Source: Porphyromonadaceae bacterium UBA7042 (GTDB lineage: Bacteria > Bacteroidota > Bacteroidia > Bacteroidales > Muribaculaceae). From it: 64,000 bases of DNA. Position numbers and translations under genes: made by a program. This document shows, piece after piece, positions 52,918 to 61,130 of this stretch (position 1 is its first letter; each line of letters begins with the position of its first letter). Below the pieces are notes generated by a model. That model worked only from the letters and a program-made list of their open reading frames with translations, searched no databases and was not told the DNA's origin. The stretch lies in the NCBI GenBank assembly GCA_002494015.1, contig DLAR01000084.1:19937-83936 (forward strand), read 5' to 3'.

Positions 52918-53109
52918 GCAGCCGCGGAGCGGCGAGGCCATGCGAAACCCCACGCCTTGGCGTGGGGAGGGTGGTGCCTATGAGATGTCTCAACGTCGGA
53001 GACGTGGGCCTATGGTCGCAACCATAGATTCGCATCTCCGATGCTTTCTCGTATGTTTCGCCTCCTGCCCCACGCCGAGGTGTGGGGTTTCGCATGGCTT
53101 CGCGGCTGC
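52918..53109. repeat. Inverted-repeat-bounded unit of about 190 bp
   Basis: The left arm GCAGCCGCGG...GGCCATGCGAAACCCCACGCC (52918-52956, with an 8-base insertion) is inverted at 53079-53109, which reads GGTGTGGGGTTTCGCATGG...CGGCTGC. Each arm carries its own CCCCACGCC hairpin (52948-52967, 53068-53087). The centre has CTATGGTCGCAACCATAG (53011-53028 region). Confidence 0.8.
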
Positions 53110-53266
53110 ACGGCACTCCGGCTATCATCTTCACTCAGGCGTTGCCTGAGTCTTCACCCTTTACTTTTCTCTGTTCACTATATCTCACTATATCTCACCC
53201 TTCTCCATAATTCACCTTTCACTGTCTCGTTGTAATAATTTGTCGCATTAATCCGTTATGTAATAG

Positions 53267-53983
53267 ATGAAATGTCTTCGTTACATATTGCTCTCGCTCA
53301 TGGCTGTGGCCGCAATTGCTGCCGCCGGACAGAATCTCAATGACAAGCTGATGAACCGCCCGTATGCCGACCTGCGCAAGTGGCATCTCGGCTTCTCGGT
53401 GGGGGTTCACACGCAGGATATTTCCTTTACCCACAGCGGCTTTGTCAGTGGAAACGGCAACGAATGGCGCATGGACCAGCCGTCGTTCTCGCCCGGATTC
53501 TGTGTCAACGGCCTGATTGACTATCGTCTCAGCACCTATTTCAGCCTGCGGTTCACCCCGGGCATGTATTTCGGCAACCGCGACATCAAGATGCTCGACA
53601 CGGCGACAGGGGAGACAGCGTCGCAGAACATCAAGAGTGCCTATGTCGTGCTGCCGGTCGACCTGAAATGCGCGGGTATGCGCTACCGCAACTCGCGGCC
53701 GTTCCTGACGGCGGGAGTCATGCCGGCGTTTGACGTGGCGAAAAAGACGAGCGACTATCTCAAACTGAAATCGGGCGACATCTACCTGACGGTGGGGCTC
53801 GGCTGCGATTTCTATCTTCCCTATTTCAAGTTCAACCCCGAAATCAAGTTCTGTTTCGGACTGACCGACCTGCTGGTGCATGACCGCCCCGACCTCGTGG
53901 ACGAACCGGCAAAGTTCAACATCACGCGCTCCCTGTCAAAGGCCGTGTCGCGCATGGTCGTGCTGACTTTCTACTTTGAATGA
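53267..53983 (+). CDS. porT: PorT family T9SS outer-membrane protein
   Basis: A 238-residue outer-membrane beta-barrel required for type IX secretion in Porphyromonas. The signal peptide ends near AAAGQ (about 21). LNDKLMNRPYADLRKWHLGFSVGVH is the family N-terminus, alternating strands follow, including RFTPGMYFGNRDI and AGVMPAFDV, and an aromatic C-terminus (VVLTFYFE) ends the barrel. It is placed 7 bases ahead of porP, so it leads the T9SS core operon here. PorT identity rests on sequence pattern and context. Confidence 0.88.
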   Translation: MKCLRYILLSLMAVAAIAAAGQNLNDKLMNRPYADLRKWHLGFSVGVHTQDISFTHSGFVSGNGNEWRMDQPSFSPGFCVNGLIDYRLSTYFSLRFTPGMYFGNRDIKMLDTATGETASQNIKSAYVVLPVDLKCAGMRYRNSRPFLTAGVMPAFDVAKKTSDYLKLKSGDIYLTVGLGCDFYLPYFKFNPEIKFCFGLTDLLVHDRPDLVDEPAKFNITRSLSKAVSRMVVLTFYFE

Positions 53984-53990
53984 TTCCGCG

Positions 53991-54998
53991 ATGAGATATA
54001 CACATATTATATATATAGCGATTCTGGCAGTCGTTTTTGCCTTGCCGACACGCATGAGCGGGCAGACCGACGCGCAGATGACGCAGTATTTCGCCCTGCC
54101 GACCTATTACAACCCGGCGGCCGTGGGCGATACCGACTATCTGCGCATCCGTGCCGGTGCGCGACTGCAGTGGGTGGGCATCGACAACGCCCCGACAACC
54201 TTTCTCGCCACGGGCGACATGCCGTTCAAGTTCCTCAACAAGAAATTCGGCGTCGGATTGCTTATGCAGCAGGAAAGCCTCGGCCTCTACAAAAATCTGA
54301 CAGTGGGGGCGCAGCTCGGTTACAAAATCAACCTTTTCAAGGGGGTGCTGACAGCCGGTGTTCAGGTCGGGCTCATCAACGAGACCTTCAAAGGCTCGGA
54401 GGTGTACATCCCCGACGATGATGACTACCATCAGGGGACTGACGAGGCCATCCCGATGAACGACGTGGCCGGCAACGCCCTCGACCTCGGGATAGGCGCA
54501 TATTACACCCACCGCTATTTCTGGGCCGGACTCTCGATGACCCACGCCAACTCGCCGACGGTCACATTCACCGCCGAAGGCTCCACGGGCGGCTCGACAG
54601 GCACCGAGGGCGAAAGTGCTAAAAATTATGAATTTCAGGCTCCCCGCACCCTCTATTTCATGGGCGGCAGCAATATTGCGGTAAAAAACACGTTATTTGA
54701 AGTGATACCGTCTTTTCTCGTAAAAAGCGATTTTACATTCACCGGTTTTGACGTGACATGCCGCGTGCGCTACAACAAGTTTCTCACCGCCGGTATCGGC
54801 TACCGCTACAACGACGCGGTTTCAGCCATGCTGAGCGCGGAAATCAAAGGGTTCTTTATCGGCTACAGCTATGATTACCCCACGACCGAGATTGCCAAAG
54901 CCTCGTCGGGCAGCCACGAAATCGTAGCCGGTTACAGGCTGAAACTCGACTTTTCAGAGAAAAACCGTAATAAACACAAGAGCATCCGAATAATGTAA
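53991..54998 (+). CDS. porP: PorP/SprF family T9SS outer-membrane protein
   Basis: A 335-residue outer-membrane barrel of the PorP/SprF family, thought to anchor T9SS partners or cargo at the cell surface. The signal peptide ends near MSGQ (about 23). TDAQMTQYFALPTYYNPAAVGDTDYLRIRAGARLQWVGI is the hallmark N-terminal block (Q.s.Y...p...NPA..G). The start is ATG 53991; the TTG at 53976 lies inside porT. porK follows 4 bases after its stop. Confidence 0.93.
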   Translation: MRYTHIIYIAILAVVFALPTRMSGQTDAQMTQYFALPTYYNPAAVGDTDYLRIRAGARLQWVGIDNAPTTFLATGDMPFKFLNKKFGVGLLMQQESLGLYKNLTVGAQLGYKINLFKGVLTAGVQVGLINETFKGSEVYIPDDDDYHQGTDEAIPMNDVAGNALDLGIGAYYTHRYFWAGLSMTHANSPTVTFTAEGSTGGSTGTEGESAKNYEFQAPRTLYFMGGSNIAVKNTLFEVIPSFLVKSDFTFTGFDVTCRVRYNKFLTAGIGYRYNDAVSAMLSAEIKGFFIGYSYDYPTTEIAKASSGSHEIVAGYRLKLDFSEKNRNKHKSIRIM

Positions 54999-55002
54999 CT
55001 GT

Positions 55003-56442
55003 ATGAAAAAGATTATCTATATTCTCCTCACTGTTGTCGCTGTCATGGCAGTCGCATCGTGTGCTTCCTCCTCCCGCAGCTCGGCAGGCGGCGAAGTCAC
55101 CGGCGTGGGCGCGACCTCGTGGGCCGAACCCACCCCCTACGGGATGGTGCTCGTGTCGCGCGGCTCGGTCAAGATGGGCCCGCAGAAAGCCGACAGCGCA
55201 TGGAACCTCCGCGCCGACTCGCGCGGGGTGTCGGTCGACGCCTTCTGGATGGACGAGACCGAAATAACCAACTCGAAATACAAGCAATTTGTTTTCTGGG
55301 TGCGTGACTCCATTATCCGCGAGCGTCTTGCCGACCCGGCCTACGGCGGCAACGAGGAATTCAAAATCGAGGAAGACCGCGAAGGAAACCCCGTGACCCC
55401 CCACCTCAACTGGAACAAGCCGATTCCGTGGCGCAACCCCAACGAGGACGAGGCCCGCGCAATCGAGAGTCTCTACAAGACCAACCCCATCACCGGGGCG
55501 CGCGAGCTTGACCCCGAGCAGCTCAACTACCGTTACGAAATCTACAACCACACCGAGGCCGCGCGACGCAAGCACCGCCTTGACCCGCGCCGCCGCGAGT
55601 ATAACACCGACCGCCCGACTCCCACCGATGTCCCCGTGATTTCCAAGGACACCGCCTATTTCAACGACGAGGGTGAAATCGTGCGCGAGACCGTCACCCG
55701 GGGACTCACGGGCGAATATGATTTCCTCAACACCTACATCGTCAACATCTACCCCGACACGACGGCGTGGATCAATGACTTTGACAACGCCTACAACGAG
55801 CCTTACGTCCGTCTCTACTTCTCCCACGGCGGCTACAACGACTACCCCGTGGTCGGCGTGAGCTGGGAGCAGGCCAACGCATTCGCCAACTGGCGCACCG
55901 ACTACCTGCGCCGCTCGCTCGGCAAGGAGGGCGTGTATGTCGAGCCTTACCGACTGCCGACCGAGGCCGAGTGGGAATATGCCGCCCGTGCCGGTAACAG
56001 CGACAATATCTACCCGTGGGAAGGAGACCTGCCGCTGACCGAGGAAAAGGGGTGTTTCTATGCCAACTTCAAGCCTCAGGAGGGCAACTATGTTCAGGAC
56101 GGCCAGCTGATAACGTCGCGGGTGGGCACTTATACCCCCAACGATTTCGGCCTGTATGACATGGCGGGCAACGTCAGCGAATGGACCTCGACGGCTTTCA
56201 CCGAGAGCGTGGGGAAACTGACAAGCGACCTCAATCCCGAGTATCGCTACGATGCCGCCATCGAAGACCCCTACAAGATGAAACGCAAAATCGTGCGCGG
56301 CGGCTCGTGGAAAGATGTCGCCCACAATATCCGCAGCGACCTGCGCATGTGGGAATATCAGAACGAGCAGCGTTCCTATATCGGATTCCGCTGTGTGCGC
56401 ACCCAGATCGGTTTTGCCAAGGGTACCAAAGCTAAAAAATAA
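55003..56442 (+). CDS. porK: T9SS outer-membrane ring lipoprotein PorK/GldK
   Basis: A 479-residue lipoprotein forming, with PorN, the periplasmic ring under the outer membrane. Lipobox VASC gives Cys20. The rest is the FGE-sulfatase (SUMF1) fold used structurally by GldK: GMVLVSRGSVKMG, DAFWMDETEITNSKYKQF, YPVVGVSWEQANAFANWR, YRLPTEAEWEYAARAG, NVSEWTSTAF and RGGSWKDVAHNIRSDLR. The order porP-porK-porL-porM-porN is the standard core operon. Confidence 0.96.
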   Translation: MKKIIYILLTVVAVMAVASCASSSRSSAGGEVTGVGATSWAEPTPYGMVLVSRGSVKMGPQKADSAWNLRADSRGVSVDAFWMDETEITNSKYKQFVFWVRDSIIRERLADPAYGGNEEFKIEEDREGNPVTPHLNWNKPIPWRNPNEDEARAIESLYKTNPITGARELDPEQLNYRYEIYNHTEAARRKHRLDPRRREYNTDRPTPTDVPVISKDTAYFNDEGEIVRETVTRGLTGEYDFLNTYIVNIYPDTTAWINDFDNAYNEPYVRLYFSHGGYNDYPVVGVSWEQANAFANWRTDYLRRSLGKEGVYVEPYRLPTEAEWEYAARAGNSDNIYPWEGDLPLTEEKGCFYANFKPQEGNYVQDGQLITSRVGTYTPNDFGLYDMAGNVSEWTSTAFTESVGKLTSDLNPEYRYDAAIEDPYKMKRKIVRGGSWKDVAHNIRSDLRMWEYQNEQRSYIGFRCVRTQIGFAKGTKAKK

Positions 56443-56469
56443 GACCAAAACTCATTTTTCTTGACCACA

Positions 56470-57432
56470 ATGGAAAAAACGACAATAAAAGAACGCGTGA
56501 GCCGCATGATGACATGGGAAGGGGGTCAGCGACTCTTTAACTTTGCCTACAGTATCGGCGCGGCCATCGTCATCTGGGGCGCGCTGTTCAAGATTCTCCA
56601 CCTTCCCGGCGGCAACCTGCTGCTGTCGATAGGCATGGGGACCGAGGTGCTGATGTTTATCCTCACCGCGCTTGACCGTCCGCCGCGCGAATATCACTGG
56701 GAGGATGTGTTCCCCGCGCTCAATTCCCGCAATCCGGAAGATCAGATAAGCGGCGGTATGGGCGGCGGAGGTGTCGTTGTCACCGGGGGCAATGCCGCTC
56801 CGGGCACCGTTGTCGAGGGAACTGCCTCGCGCAATGCCGTCGGGATTCCCGCCGGTGTGAATCTGAGCGAGGATGACACCCGGTCGCTGAGCGAGAGCAT
56901 CGCCCGCATGAACAGCGCCGCCGAGCAGCTTTCCAAAATGGCCGAGCTGACAACCGCCACGCAGGACTATCTCACGCAGATGTCCGCAATCTCGGCCCAA
57001 ATGCAGCAGTTGCAGGAGACCACCCGCTCCCTTAACGAGGTCAGCGCCGTGCTTCTCGACAGCTATCGCGCCATTACCGAGAACTCGGCCGACGTTACCG
57101 CCAACTCGCGCGGCTACATCGAGCAGATGAACGACCTCAACCGCAACATCGGCGGTCTCAATACCATCTATGAAATCCAGCTCAAGAGCGTGTCGTCGCA
57201 GCTCGACTCCATCGACCGCGTCAACCGGGGCATCAAGGATATCCGGGATATGTATGAAAAAAGTGCGTCGCAGAGTGCCCGCTATTGCGAGGAAACCGAG
57301 AAGATGGCGCGTTACATGCAGCAGCTCAACCAAGTGTATGAAAAGATGCTCCACGCGATGACCGTCAACATGTATCGCCCGATGATGAACGACATTCCCG
57401 GCGCAGCCTCGTCGGGCGCGGCTAATCTTTAA
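56470..57432 (+). CDS. porL: T9SS motor protein PorL/GldL
   Basis: A 320-residue inner-membrane protein that, with PorM, forms the proton-driven motor for type IX secretion. Two N-terminal helices (about 24-43 and 50-67) flank a short GG loop. Glu59 in GMGTEVLMF lies in helix 2, the position of the key proton-handling glutamate of the family. The long cytoplasmic part is predicted coiled coil (about 140-300). The frame opens at TTG 56461; ATG 56470 is preferred. Confidence 0.95.
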   Translation: MEKTTIKERVSRMMTWEGGQRLFNFAYSIGAAIVIWGALFKILHLPGGNLLLSIGMGTEVLMFILTALDRPPREYHWEDVFPALNSRNPEDQISGGMGGGGVVVTGGNAAPGTVVEGTASRNAVGIPAGVNLSEDDTRSLSESIARMNSAAEQLSKMAELTTATQDYLTQMSAISAQMQQLQETTRSLNEVSAVLLDSYRAITENSADVTANSRGYIEQMNDLNRNIGGLNTIYEIQLKSVSSQLDSIDRVNRGIKDIRDMYEKSASQSARYCEETEKMARYMQQLNQVYEKMLHAMTVNMYRPMMNDIPGAASSGAANL

Positions 57433-57447
57433 AGAAATCACAACAGA

Positions 57448-59013
57448 ATGGCAGAATCAGTAGTCAGGCTCTCCCCGCGTCAGAAGATGATAAACCTCAT
57501 GTATATCGTCCTGACCGCCATGCTTGCCCTGAACGTGTCGAGCGATGTGCTCGACGGTTTTGTTCAGGTCGAGGACGGACTGGCGCGTACCAATGCCAAC
57601 GTGCACCGACGCAATGACGCGATATATTCCCAGCTCGACGCATTCACCGAGCAGAACCCCGAAAAAGGGCGTCAGTGGCTCAACAAGGCCACCGAGGTGA
57701 GGTCGCGCTCGCTTGAACTGTATGCCCTCATCGACTCGCTCAAGATGGCCATTGTCCGTCATGCCGACGGCGAGGATGGTGACCCGACCGACATTCAGCG
57801 TCGCGACGATCTTGAATCGGCTGCGGTCGTGATGCTCTCGGGCGGCGACAACGAAGGCGAGCGACTGCGCCACGCCGTCGACGACTATCGCGTGTTTGTC
57901 ACATCGCTTATCCCCGACTCGACCAAGCGCGCAAGCATCGAGGCCGCCCTGTCCACATCGCCATATCGCCGCCCCGGCACTGTCGCCCCTCAGAAATGGG
58001 AGGAGGCAAAGTTTGAAAACCAGCCCGTGGTTGCCGCCGTCACCCTGCTGACCAAGCTCCAGAACGACGTGCGCTATGCCGAGGGCGACGCGCTGACCAA
58101 TCTCCTGTCGATGGTCGACGCGGGCGACGTCAGGGTCAACGAAATCAACGCATTCGTCATCCCGCAGTCGCGCATGGTCATGCGTGGCGGCAAATATTCG
58201 GCCAACATCGTCCTTGCCGCCGTCGACACCACCGCGCGCCCTGTCATCTATATCAACGACAAGCCGCTGGCCGACGAGCACGGCCTCTACGAGTTCCAGA
58301 CATCCTCGACCGGAACCTTTGACTACTCGGGATACCTCGAAGTGGCCCACGGCGACGGCACCACCACCCGCCATCCGTTCTCGTCGAGCTATGTCGTGAT
58401 GGAACCCACCGCGACCGTCTCGGCCACGATGATGAACGTGCTGTATGCCGGCATCAACAACCCCATCGGCATTTCGGTGCCCGGCGTGCCGATGAGCGCG
58501 GTCAGTGCCACGATGACCAACGGCACCCTGTCGCGCAACGGCGACTCGTGGATTGCCAAGCCGTCAAAAGTAGGGGAGAATGCCACAATCACCGTCACCG
58601 CCACCATCGACGGCTCGTCGCAGACGGTCAACACCTCGACATTCCGTGTGCGCAAGCTCCCCGACCCTGTGGCATTCATCACCTTTACCGGGCAGAACGG
58701 GCAGCCCGAGCGTTACAAGGGTGGCAAACCCATCTCCAAGACCACCCTCCTCGCCGCCCCGGGCCTCGATGCCGCGATTGATGACGACATGCTCAACATC
58801 GACTTCAAGGTGCTCGGTTTCGAGACAGTGTTCTTTGACCAGATGGGCAACGCTATCCCCGAGGTGGCCCAAGGGGCGCAGTTCTCGCAGCGTCAGAAAG
58901 ACCAGTTCCGCCGATTGTCGCGCGGCAAGCGTTTCTACATCTCGCGCATCCGCGCCATCGGTCCCGACGGTATCGAGCGCACCCTGAACCCCGTCGAAGT
59001 CATAGTAAACTAA
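57448..59013 (+). CDS. porM: T9SS motor shaft protein PorM/GldM
   Basis: A 521-residue inner-membrane protein with one N-terminal helix (RQKMINLMYIVLTAMLALNV, about 11-30) and a long periplasmic rod. The rod begins with an alpha-helical D1 domain (about 35-225) and continues in three beta-rich domains (DVRVNEINAFVIPQSRMVMRGGKY and onward), as in GldM structures. An Arg close to the helix start (residue 11) is in the position that contacts the GldL glutamate. It transmits motor rotation to the PorK/N ring. Confidence 0.96.
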   Translation: MAESVVRLSPRQKMINLMYIVLTAMLALNVSSDVLDGFVQVEDGLARTNANVHRRNDAIYSQLDAFTEQNPEKGRQWLNKATEVRSRSLELYALIDSLKMAIVRHADGEDGDPTDIQRRDDLESAAVVMLSGGDNEGERLRHAVDDYRVFVTSLIPDSTKRASIEAALSTSPYRRPGTVAPQKWEEAKFENQPVVAAVTLLTKLQNDVRYAEGDALTNLLSMVDAGDVRVNEINAFVIPQSRMVMRGGKYSANIVLAAVDTTARPVIYINDKPLADEHGLYEFQTSSTGTFDYSGYLEVAHGDGTTTRHPFSSSYVVMEPTATVSATMMNVLYAGINNPIGISVPGVPMSAVSATMTNGTLSRNGDSWIAKPSKVGENATITVTATIDGSSQTVNTSTFRVRKLPDPVAFITFTGQNGQPERYKGGKPISKTTLLAAPGLDAAIDDDMLNIDFKVLGFETVFFDQMGNAIPEVAQGAQFSQRQKDQFRRLSRGKRFYISRIRAIGPDGIERTLNPVEVIVN

Positions 59014-59040
59014 CCTCTTGTCCCCTCTCAATATATTGTC

Positions 59041-60195
59041 ATGAACATGAAACATATAATCCGATACATAGTGCCGTTGCTGGCCCTGATGGCATTCTGC
59101 CTCCCCGCCGAGGCTCAGGAACAGTCGTCAAGCGCGGGCAGCGTGGTGCGCCGCCGTGGCGACAGCGACCGAGGCAAAGCCGCCTCGGCCACAGGTGTGA
59201 CCCGACGCATGCAGTCGTTCTATGAAGACGAGCCTATCAGCGACTCTGAGTTGCAGTGGATGCGCGTCATGTACCGCCAGCTCGACCTGACCAAGGATGC
59301 CAACGGCGCGCTTTATTTCCCCGACGAGCCTGTCGACGGGCAGGAGAACCTGTTCCGCATCATCATGCGCCTGCTTGCCAATGACGAGCTTGCCGCCTAT
59401 GAATATCTCGACGGGCGCGAGGTGTTTACTGACAACTACCGCATCAAGGTGCGCGACATGCTCGACCGTTTCCACATCCTTTACACCGATGCCAAGGGGT
59501 CGACCGAAAAACGTCCCAAGTTCGCTATCGATGAGGCCGACGTGCCTGCCTCGGAGGTGCTTACCTATTATATAATAGAGAAATGGGAATTTGACAAGCG
59601 TTCCAACCGTATGCGCACCCGCATCGAGGCCGTCTGCCCCGTCCTTCACCGCTCGGGCGACTTTGGCGGCGAGGCTGTGCGCTACCCCATGTTCTGGGTG
59701 AAGTATGACGAGCTGCGCCCCTACCTCTCAACCCAGAATATTTTCACCGACGATGACAACAACCTTGCCACATGTACCTATGACGACTATTTCCAGCTCG
59801 GCCTCTATGACGGTGAGATTTACAAGACACGCAACCTCAAAAACAAGTCGCTCATGCAGCTCCATCCCGACCCCGAGGAGATGAAACACGCGCAGGACAG
59901 CATTCAGAACCGTCTCGATACATTTGAGGACAAGCTGTGGGTGCCTTCACTCGCCGAGCTTGAGGCCCGTCGCGAGGCCAAGGAGAAAGCCGAGGAACTC
60001 GCGGCCGCAGGTGCTGCCGGGGAGGATGTTGCGGCTGAATCGGTATCATCGGTTAAGAAAGAGCGTCCGTCGCGCTCATCCCGCACCAAGCGAGGCTCGG
60101 CGGCCAAGAAAAGCAAACCCGCCAAGGTCAAGAAACCGAAATCATCGCCCTCGTCAGCCGCCCCGGGACGCTCGGTGCGCAATCGTCGGCGCTAA
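59041..60195 (+). CDS. porN: T9SS ring protein PorN/GldN with a basic C-terminal extension
   Basis: A 384-residue periplasmic partner of PorK. The signal peptide ends near AEAQ (about 26). VRRRGDSDR is followed by the GldN core: YRQLDLTKDANGALYFPDEP, YEYLDGREVFTDNYRIKV, and EKWEFDKRSNRMRTRIEAVCPV. After about residue 333 the protein ends in an unusual Lys/Arg/Ser-rich tail of some 50 residues that lacks the conserved core pattern. It is last in the operon; I see no hairpin terminator directly after it. Confidence 0.94.
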   Translation: MNMKHIIRYIVPLLALMAFCLPAEAQEQSSSAGSVVRRRGDSDRGKAASATGVTRRMQSFYEDEPISDSELQWMRVMYRQLDLTKDANGALYFPDEPVDGQENLFRIIMRLLANDELAAYEYLDGREVFTDNYRIKVRDMLDRFHILYTDAKGSTEKRPKFAIDEADVPASEVLTYYIIEKWEFDKRSNRMRTRIEAVCPVLHRSGDFGGEAVRYPMFWVKYDELRPYLSTQNIFTDDDNNLATCTYDDYFQLGLYDGEIYKTRNLKNKSLMQLHPDPEEMKHAQDSIQNRLDTFEDKLWVPSLAELEARREAKEKAEELAAAGAAGEDVAAESVSSVKKERPSRSSRTKRGSAAKKSKPAKVKKPKSSPSSAAPGRSVRNRRR

Positions 60196-60241
60196 AAGTG
60201 AATCTTTTTTTGCGATAAAGGCAAAAAAAATGATAAAAATA

Positions 60242-60273
60242 TTTGCGTGTATTAAATATTTGCCGTAACTTTG
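60242..60273 (+). promoter_or_regulatory. Promoter of tRNA-Asp
   Basis: TTTG (60242-60245), a 20-base spacer, and TAACTTTG (60266-60273): an exact consensus match. The precursor would carry about 40 bases of 5' leader. Confidence 0.8.
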
Positions 60274-60319
60274 CACACGCAAAACGGTGGTAACACCTGA
60301 TGCTCTCAACCAAAGAGAT

Positions 60320-60393
60320 GGTGCGGTAGTTCAGCCGGTTAGAATACTAGCCTGTCACGCTAGGGGTCGCGGGTTCGAGTCCCGTCCGCACCG
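60320..60393 (+). tRNA. tRNA-Asp (anticodon GTC)
   Basis: A 74-nt cloverleaf: acceptor GGTGCGG/CCGCACC with discriminator G, D arm GTTCAGCCGGTTAGAAT, anticodon stem CTAGC/GCTAG enclosing CTGTCAC (anticodon GTC), and T arm GCGGGTTCGAGTCCCGT. CCA is not encoded. Confidence 0.96.
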
Positions 60394-60408
60394 CAGAGGA
60401 GAGAGGAG

Positions 60409-60454
60409 AATGAGTAATTGTTAACCTTCGGGTTACGTTACTCATTCTTTTTTT
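60409..60454 (+). terminator. Terminator of tRNA-Asp
   Basis: AATGAGTAA...AACC pairs with GGTTA..TTACTCATT around a TTCG loop, followed by CTTTTTTTG. It starts 15 bases after the tRNA. Confidence 0.8.
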
Positions 60455-60531
60455 GTGTATTCACGCATCGCGAGCTTCGGCTCAAACTGATATAATTGAG
60501 AATTGAGAGTTGAGAATTGAAGAAAAATTGC

Positions 60532-60539
60532 TAATTTTG
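60532..60539 (+). promoter_or_regulatory. -7 box of the cvpA-sufB transcript
   Basis: TAATTTTG, 45 bases before the cvpA ATG. A GAATTGAGAATTGA-type low-complexity string (60494-60522) precedes it. Confidence 0.5.
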
Positions 60540-60584
60540 CGAGGTCGTGTGCCCCGATGAGAAATGGCTGCGACATGTTGAGAA

Positions 60585-61115
60585 ATGACTGCATTTGATA
60601 TTATCATACTTGTCTTTGCCGCCGTGGGTCTTGCCACGGGCCTTTACAAAGGGTTTATCAGCCAGCTCGGGTCGATAGCGGCGATTATCCTCGGCATTGT
60701 CGCTTGCCGGTTGTGGGGTGATGCTGCCGTCGGGATAGTGTCGGGATGGCTCGACCCATCTCCCGAGAACAGTGCTTGGAGCGTTTATGCCGTGACCATT
60801 ATCGGTTATGTGCTGCTCTTTGTCGTGGTCTATCTCGCCGTAGTGCTGCTTGCGAGGTTGCTCCACAGGCTGTCGCATGTCATGATGATGGGGCCGCTCG
60901 ACCACATTGCCGGTGCGTTGCTGGGGATTTTCAAGTGGCTGTTGCTGCTGAGTGTCCTTGTCAACCTGTGGCTTGTGTGCAGTCCCGGCAGCAAGGCGGT
61001 CGAGGACTCCCGTCTCGCCGGAGGCAAGGTTGCCGCGTGGGTGAAAGGCTTCGCCCCGTCGTTGCTCGGTGCCTGTGTGTCGGGCCACGGCTCTGCCCCG
61101 TGTAATAACGATTGA
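60585..61115 (+). CDS. CvpA family membrane protein
   Basis: A 176-residue inner-membrane protein of the CvpA (colicin V production) family, with four helices (about 3-22, 28-46, 68-90 and 103-125). The N-terminal FDIIILVFAAVGLATGLYKGFISQ is the family signature. CvpA proteins have been linked to envelope stress and colicin export; the molecular role is unclear. It precedes sufB by 15 bases, an order I recall as common in Bacteroidales. Confidence 0.88.
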   Translation: MTAFDIIILVFAAVGLATGLYKGFISQLGSIAAIILGIVACRLWGDAAVGIVSGWLDPSPENSAWSVYAVTIIGYVLLFVVVYLAVVLLARLLHRLSHVMMMGPLDHIAGALLGIFKWLLLLSVLVNLWLVCSPGSKAVEDSRLAGGKVAAWVKGFAPSLLGACVSGHGSAPCNND

Positions 61116-61130
61116 ATATATTAAGAGAAG

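Larger units (their letters stand above)
51880..53190. repeat. Gene-free mosaic of palindromic modules
   Basis: About 1.3 kb without a credible gene, made of adjoining hairpins and pieces of repeat units found elsewhere in the window. Main parts, left to right: 52052-52103 long hairpin; 52121-52143 inverse of a 48.1-kb module; 52206-52257 GCGATAAATCGC module plus fragment of unit A; 52274-52330 copy of the 14.9-kb module; hairpins at 52349-52365, 52382-52400, 52423-52444 and 52457-52473; 52508-52535 second GCGATAAATCGC module; 52636-52713 inverted unit A; 52775-52906 direct unit A; 52918-53109 inverted-repeat-bounded unit; hairpin ACTCAGGCGTTGCCTGAGT near 53134. Confidence 0.85.

Noticed and set aside
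51880..53190. Possible CRISPR array in the repeat-rich gap
   Set aside because: Repeats are palindromic modules of different sequence and irregular spacing, not identical direct repeats with unique spacers of constant length, and there are no cas genes.
52185..53235. Several short open frames in the palindromic island
   Set aside because: They consist of hairpin sequence, giving similar peptides on both strands because of symmetry, with no sign of coding selection.
54856..56448. Minus-strand open frame (530 codons) opposite porP and porK
   Set aside because: Shadow of the T9SS operon; no start context, no recognisable domain.
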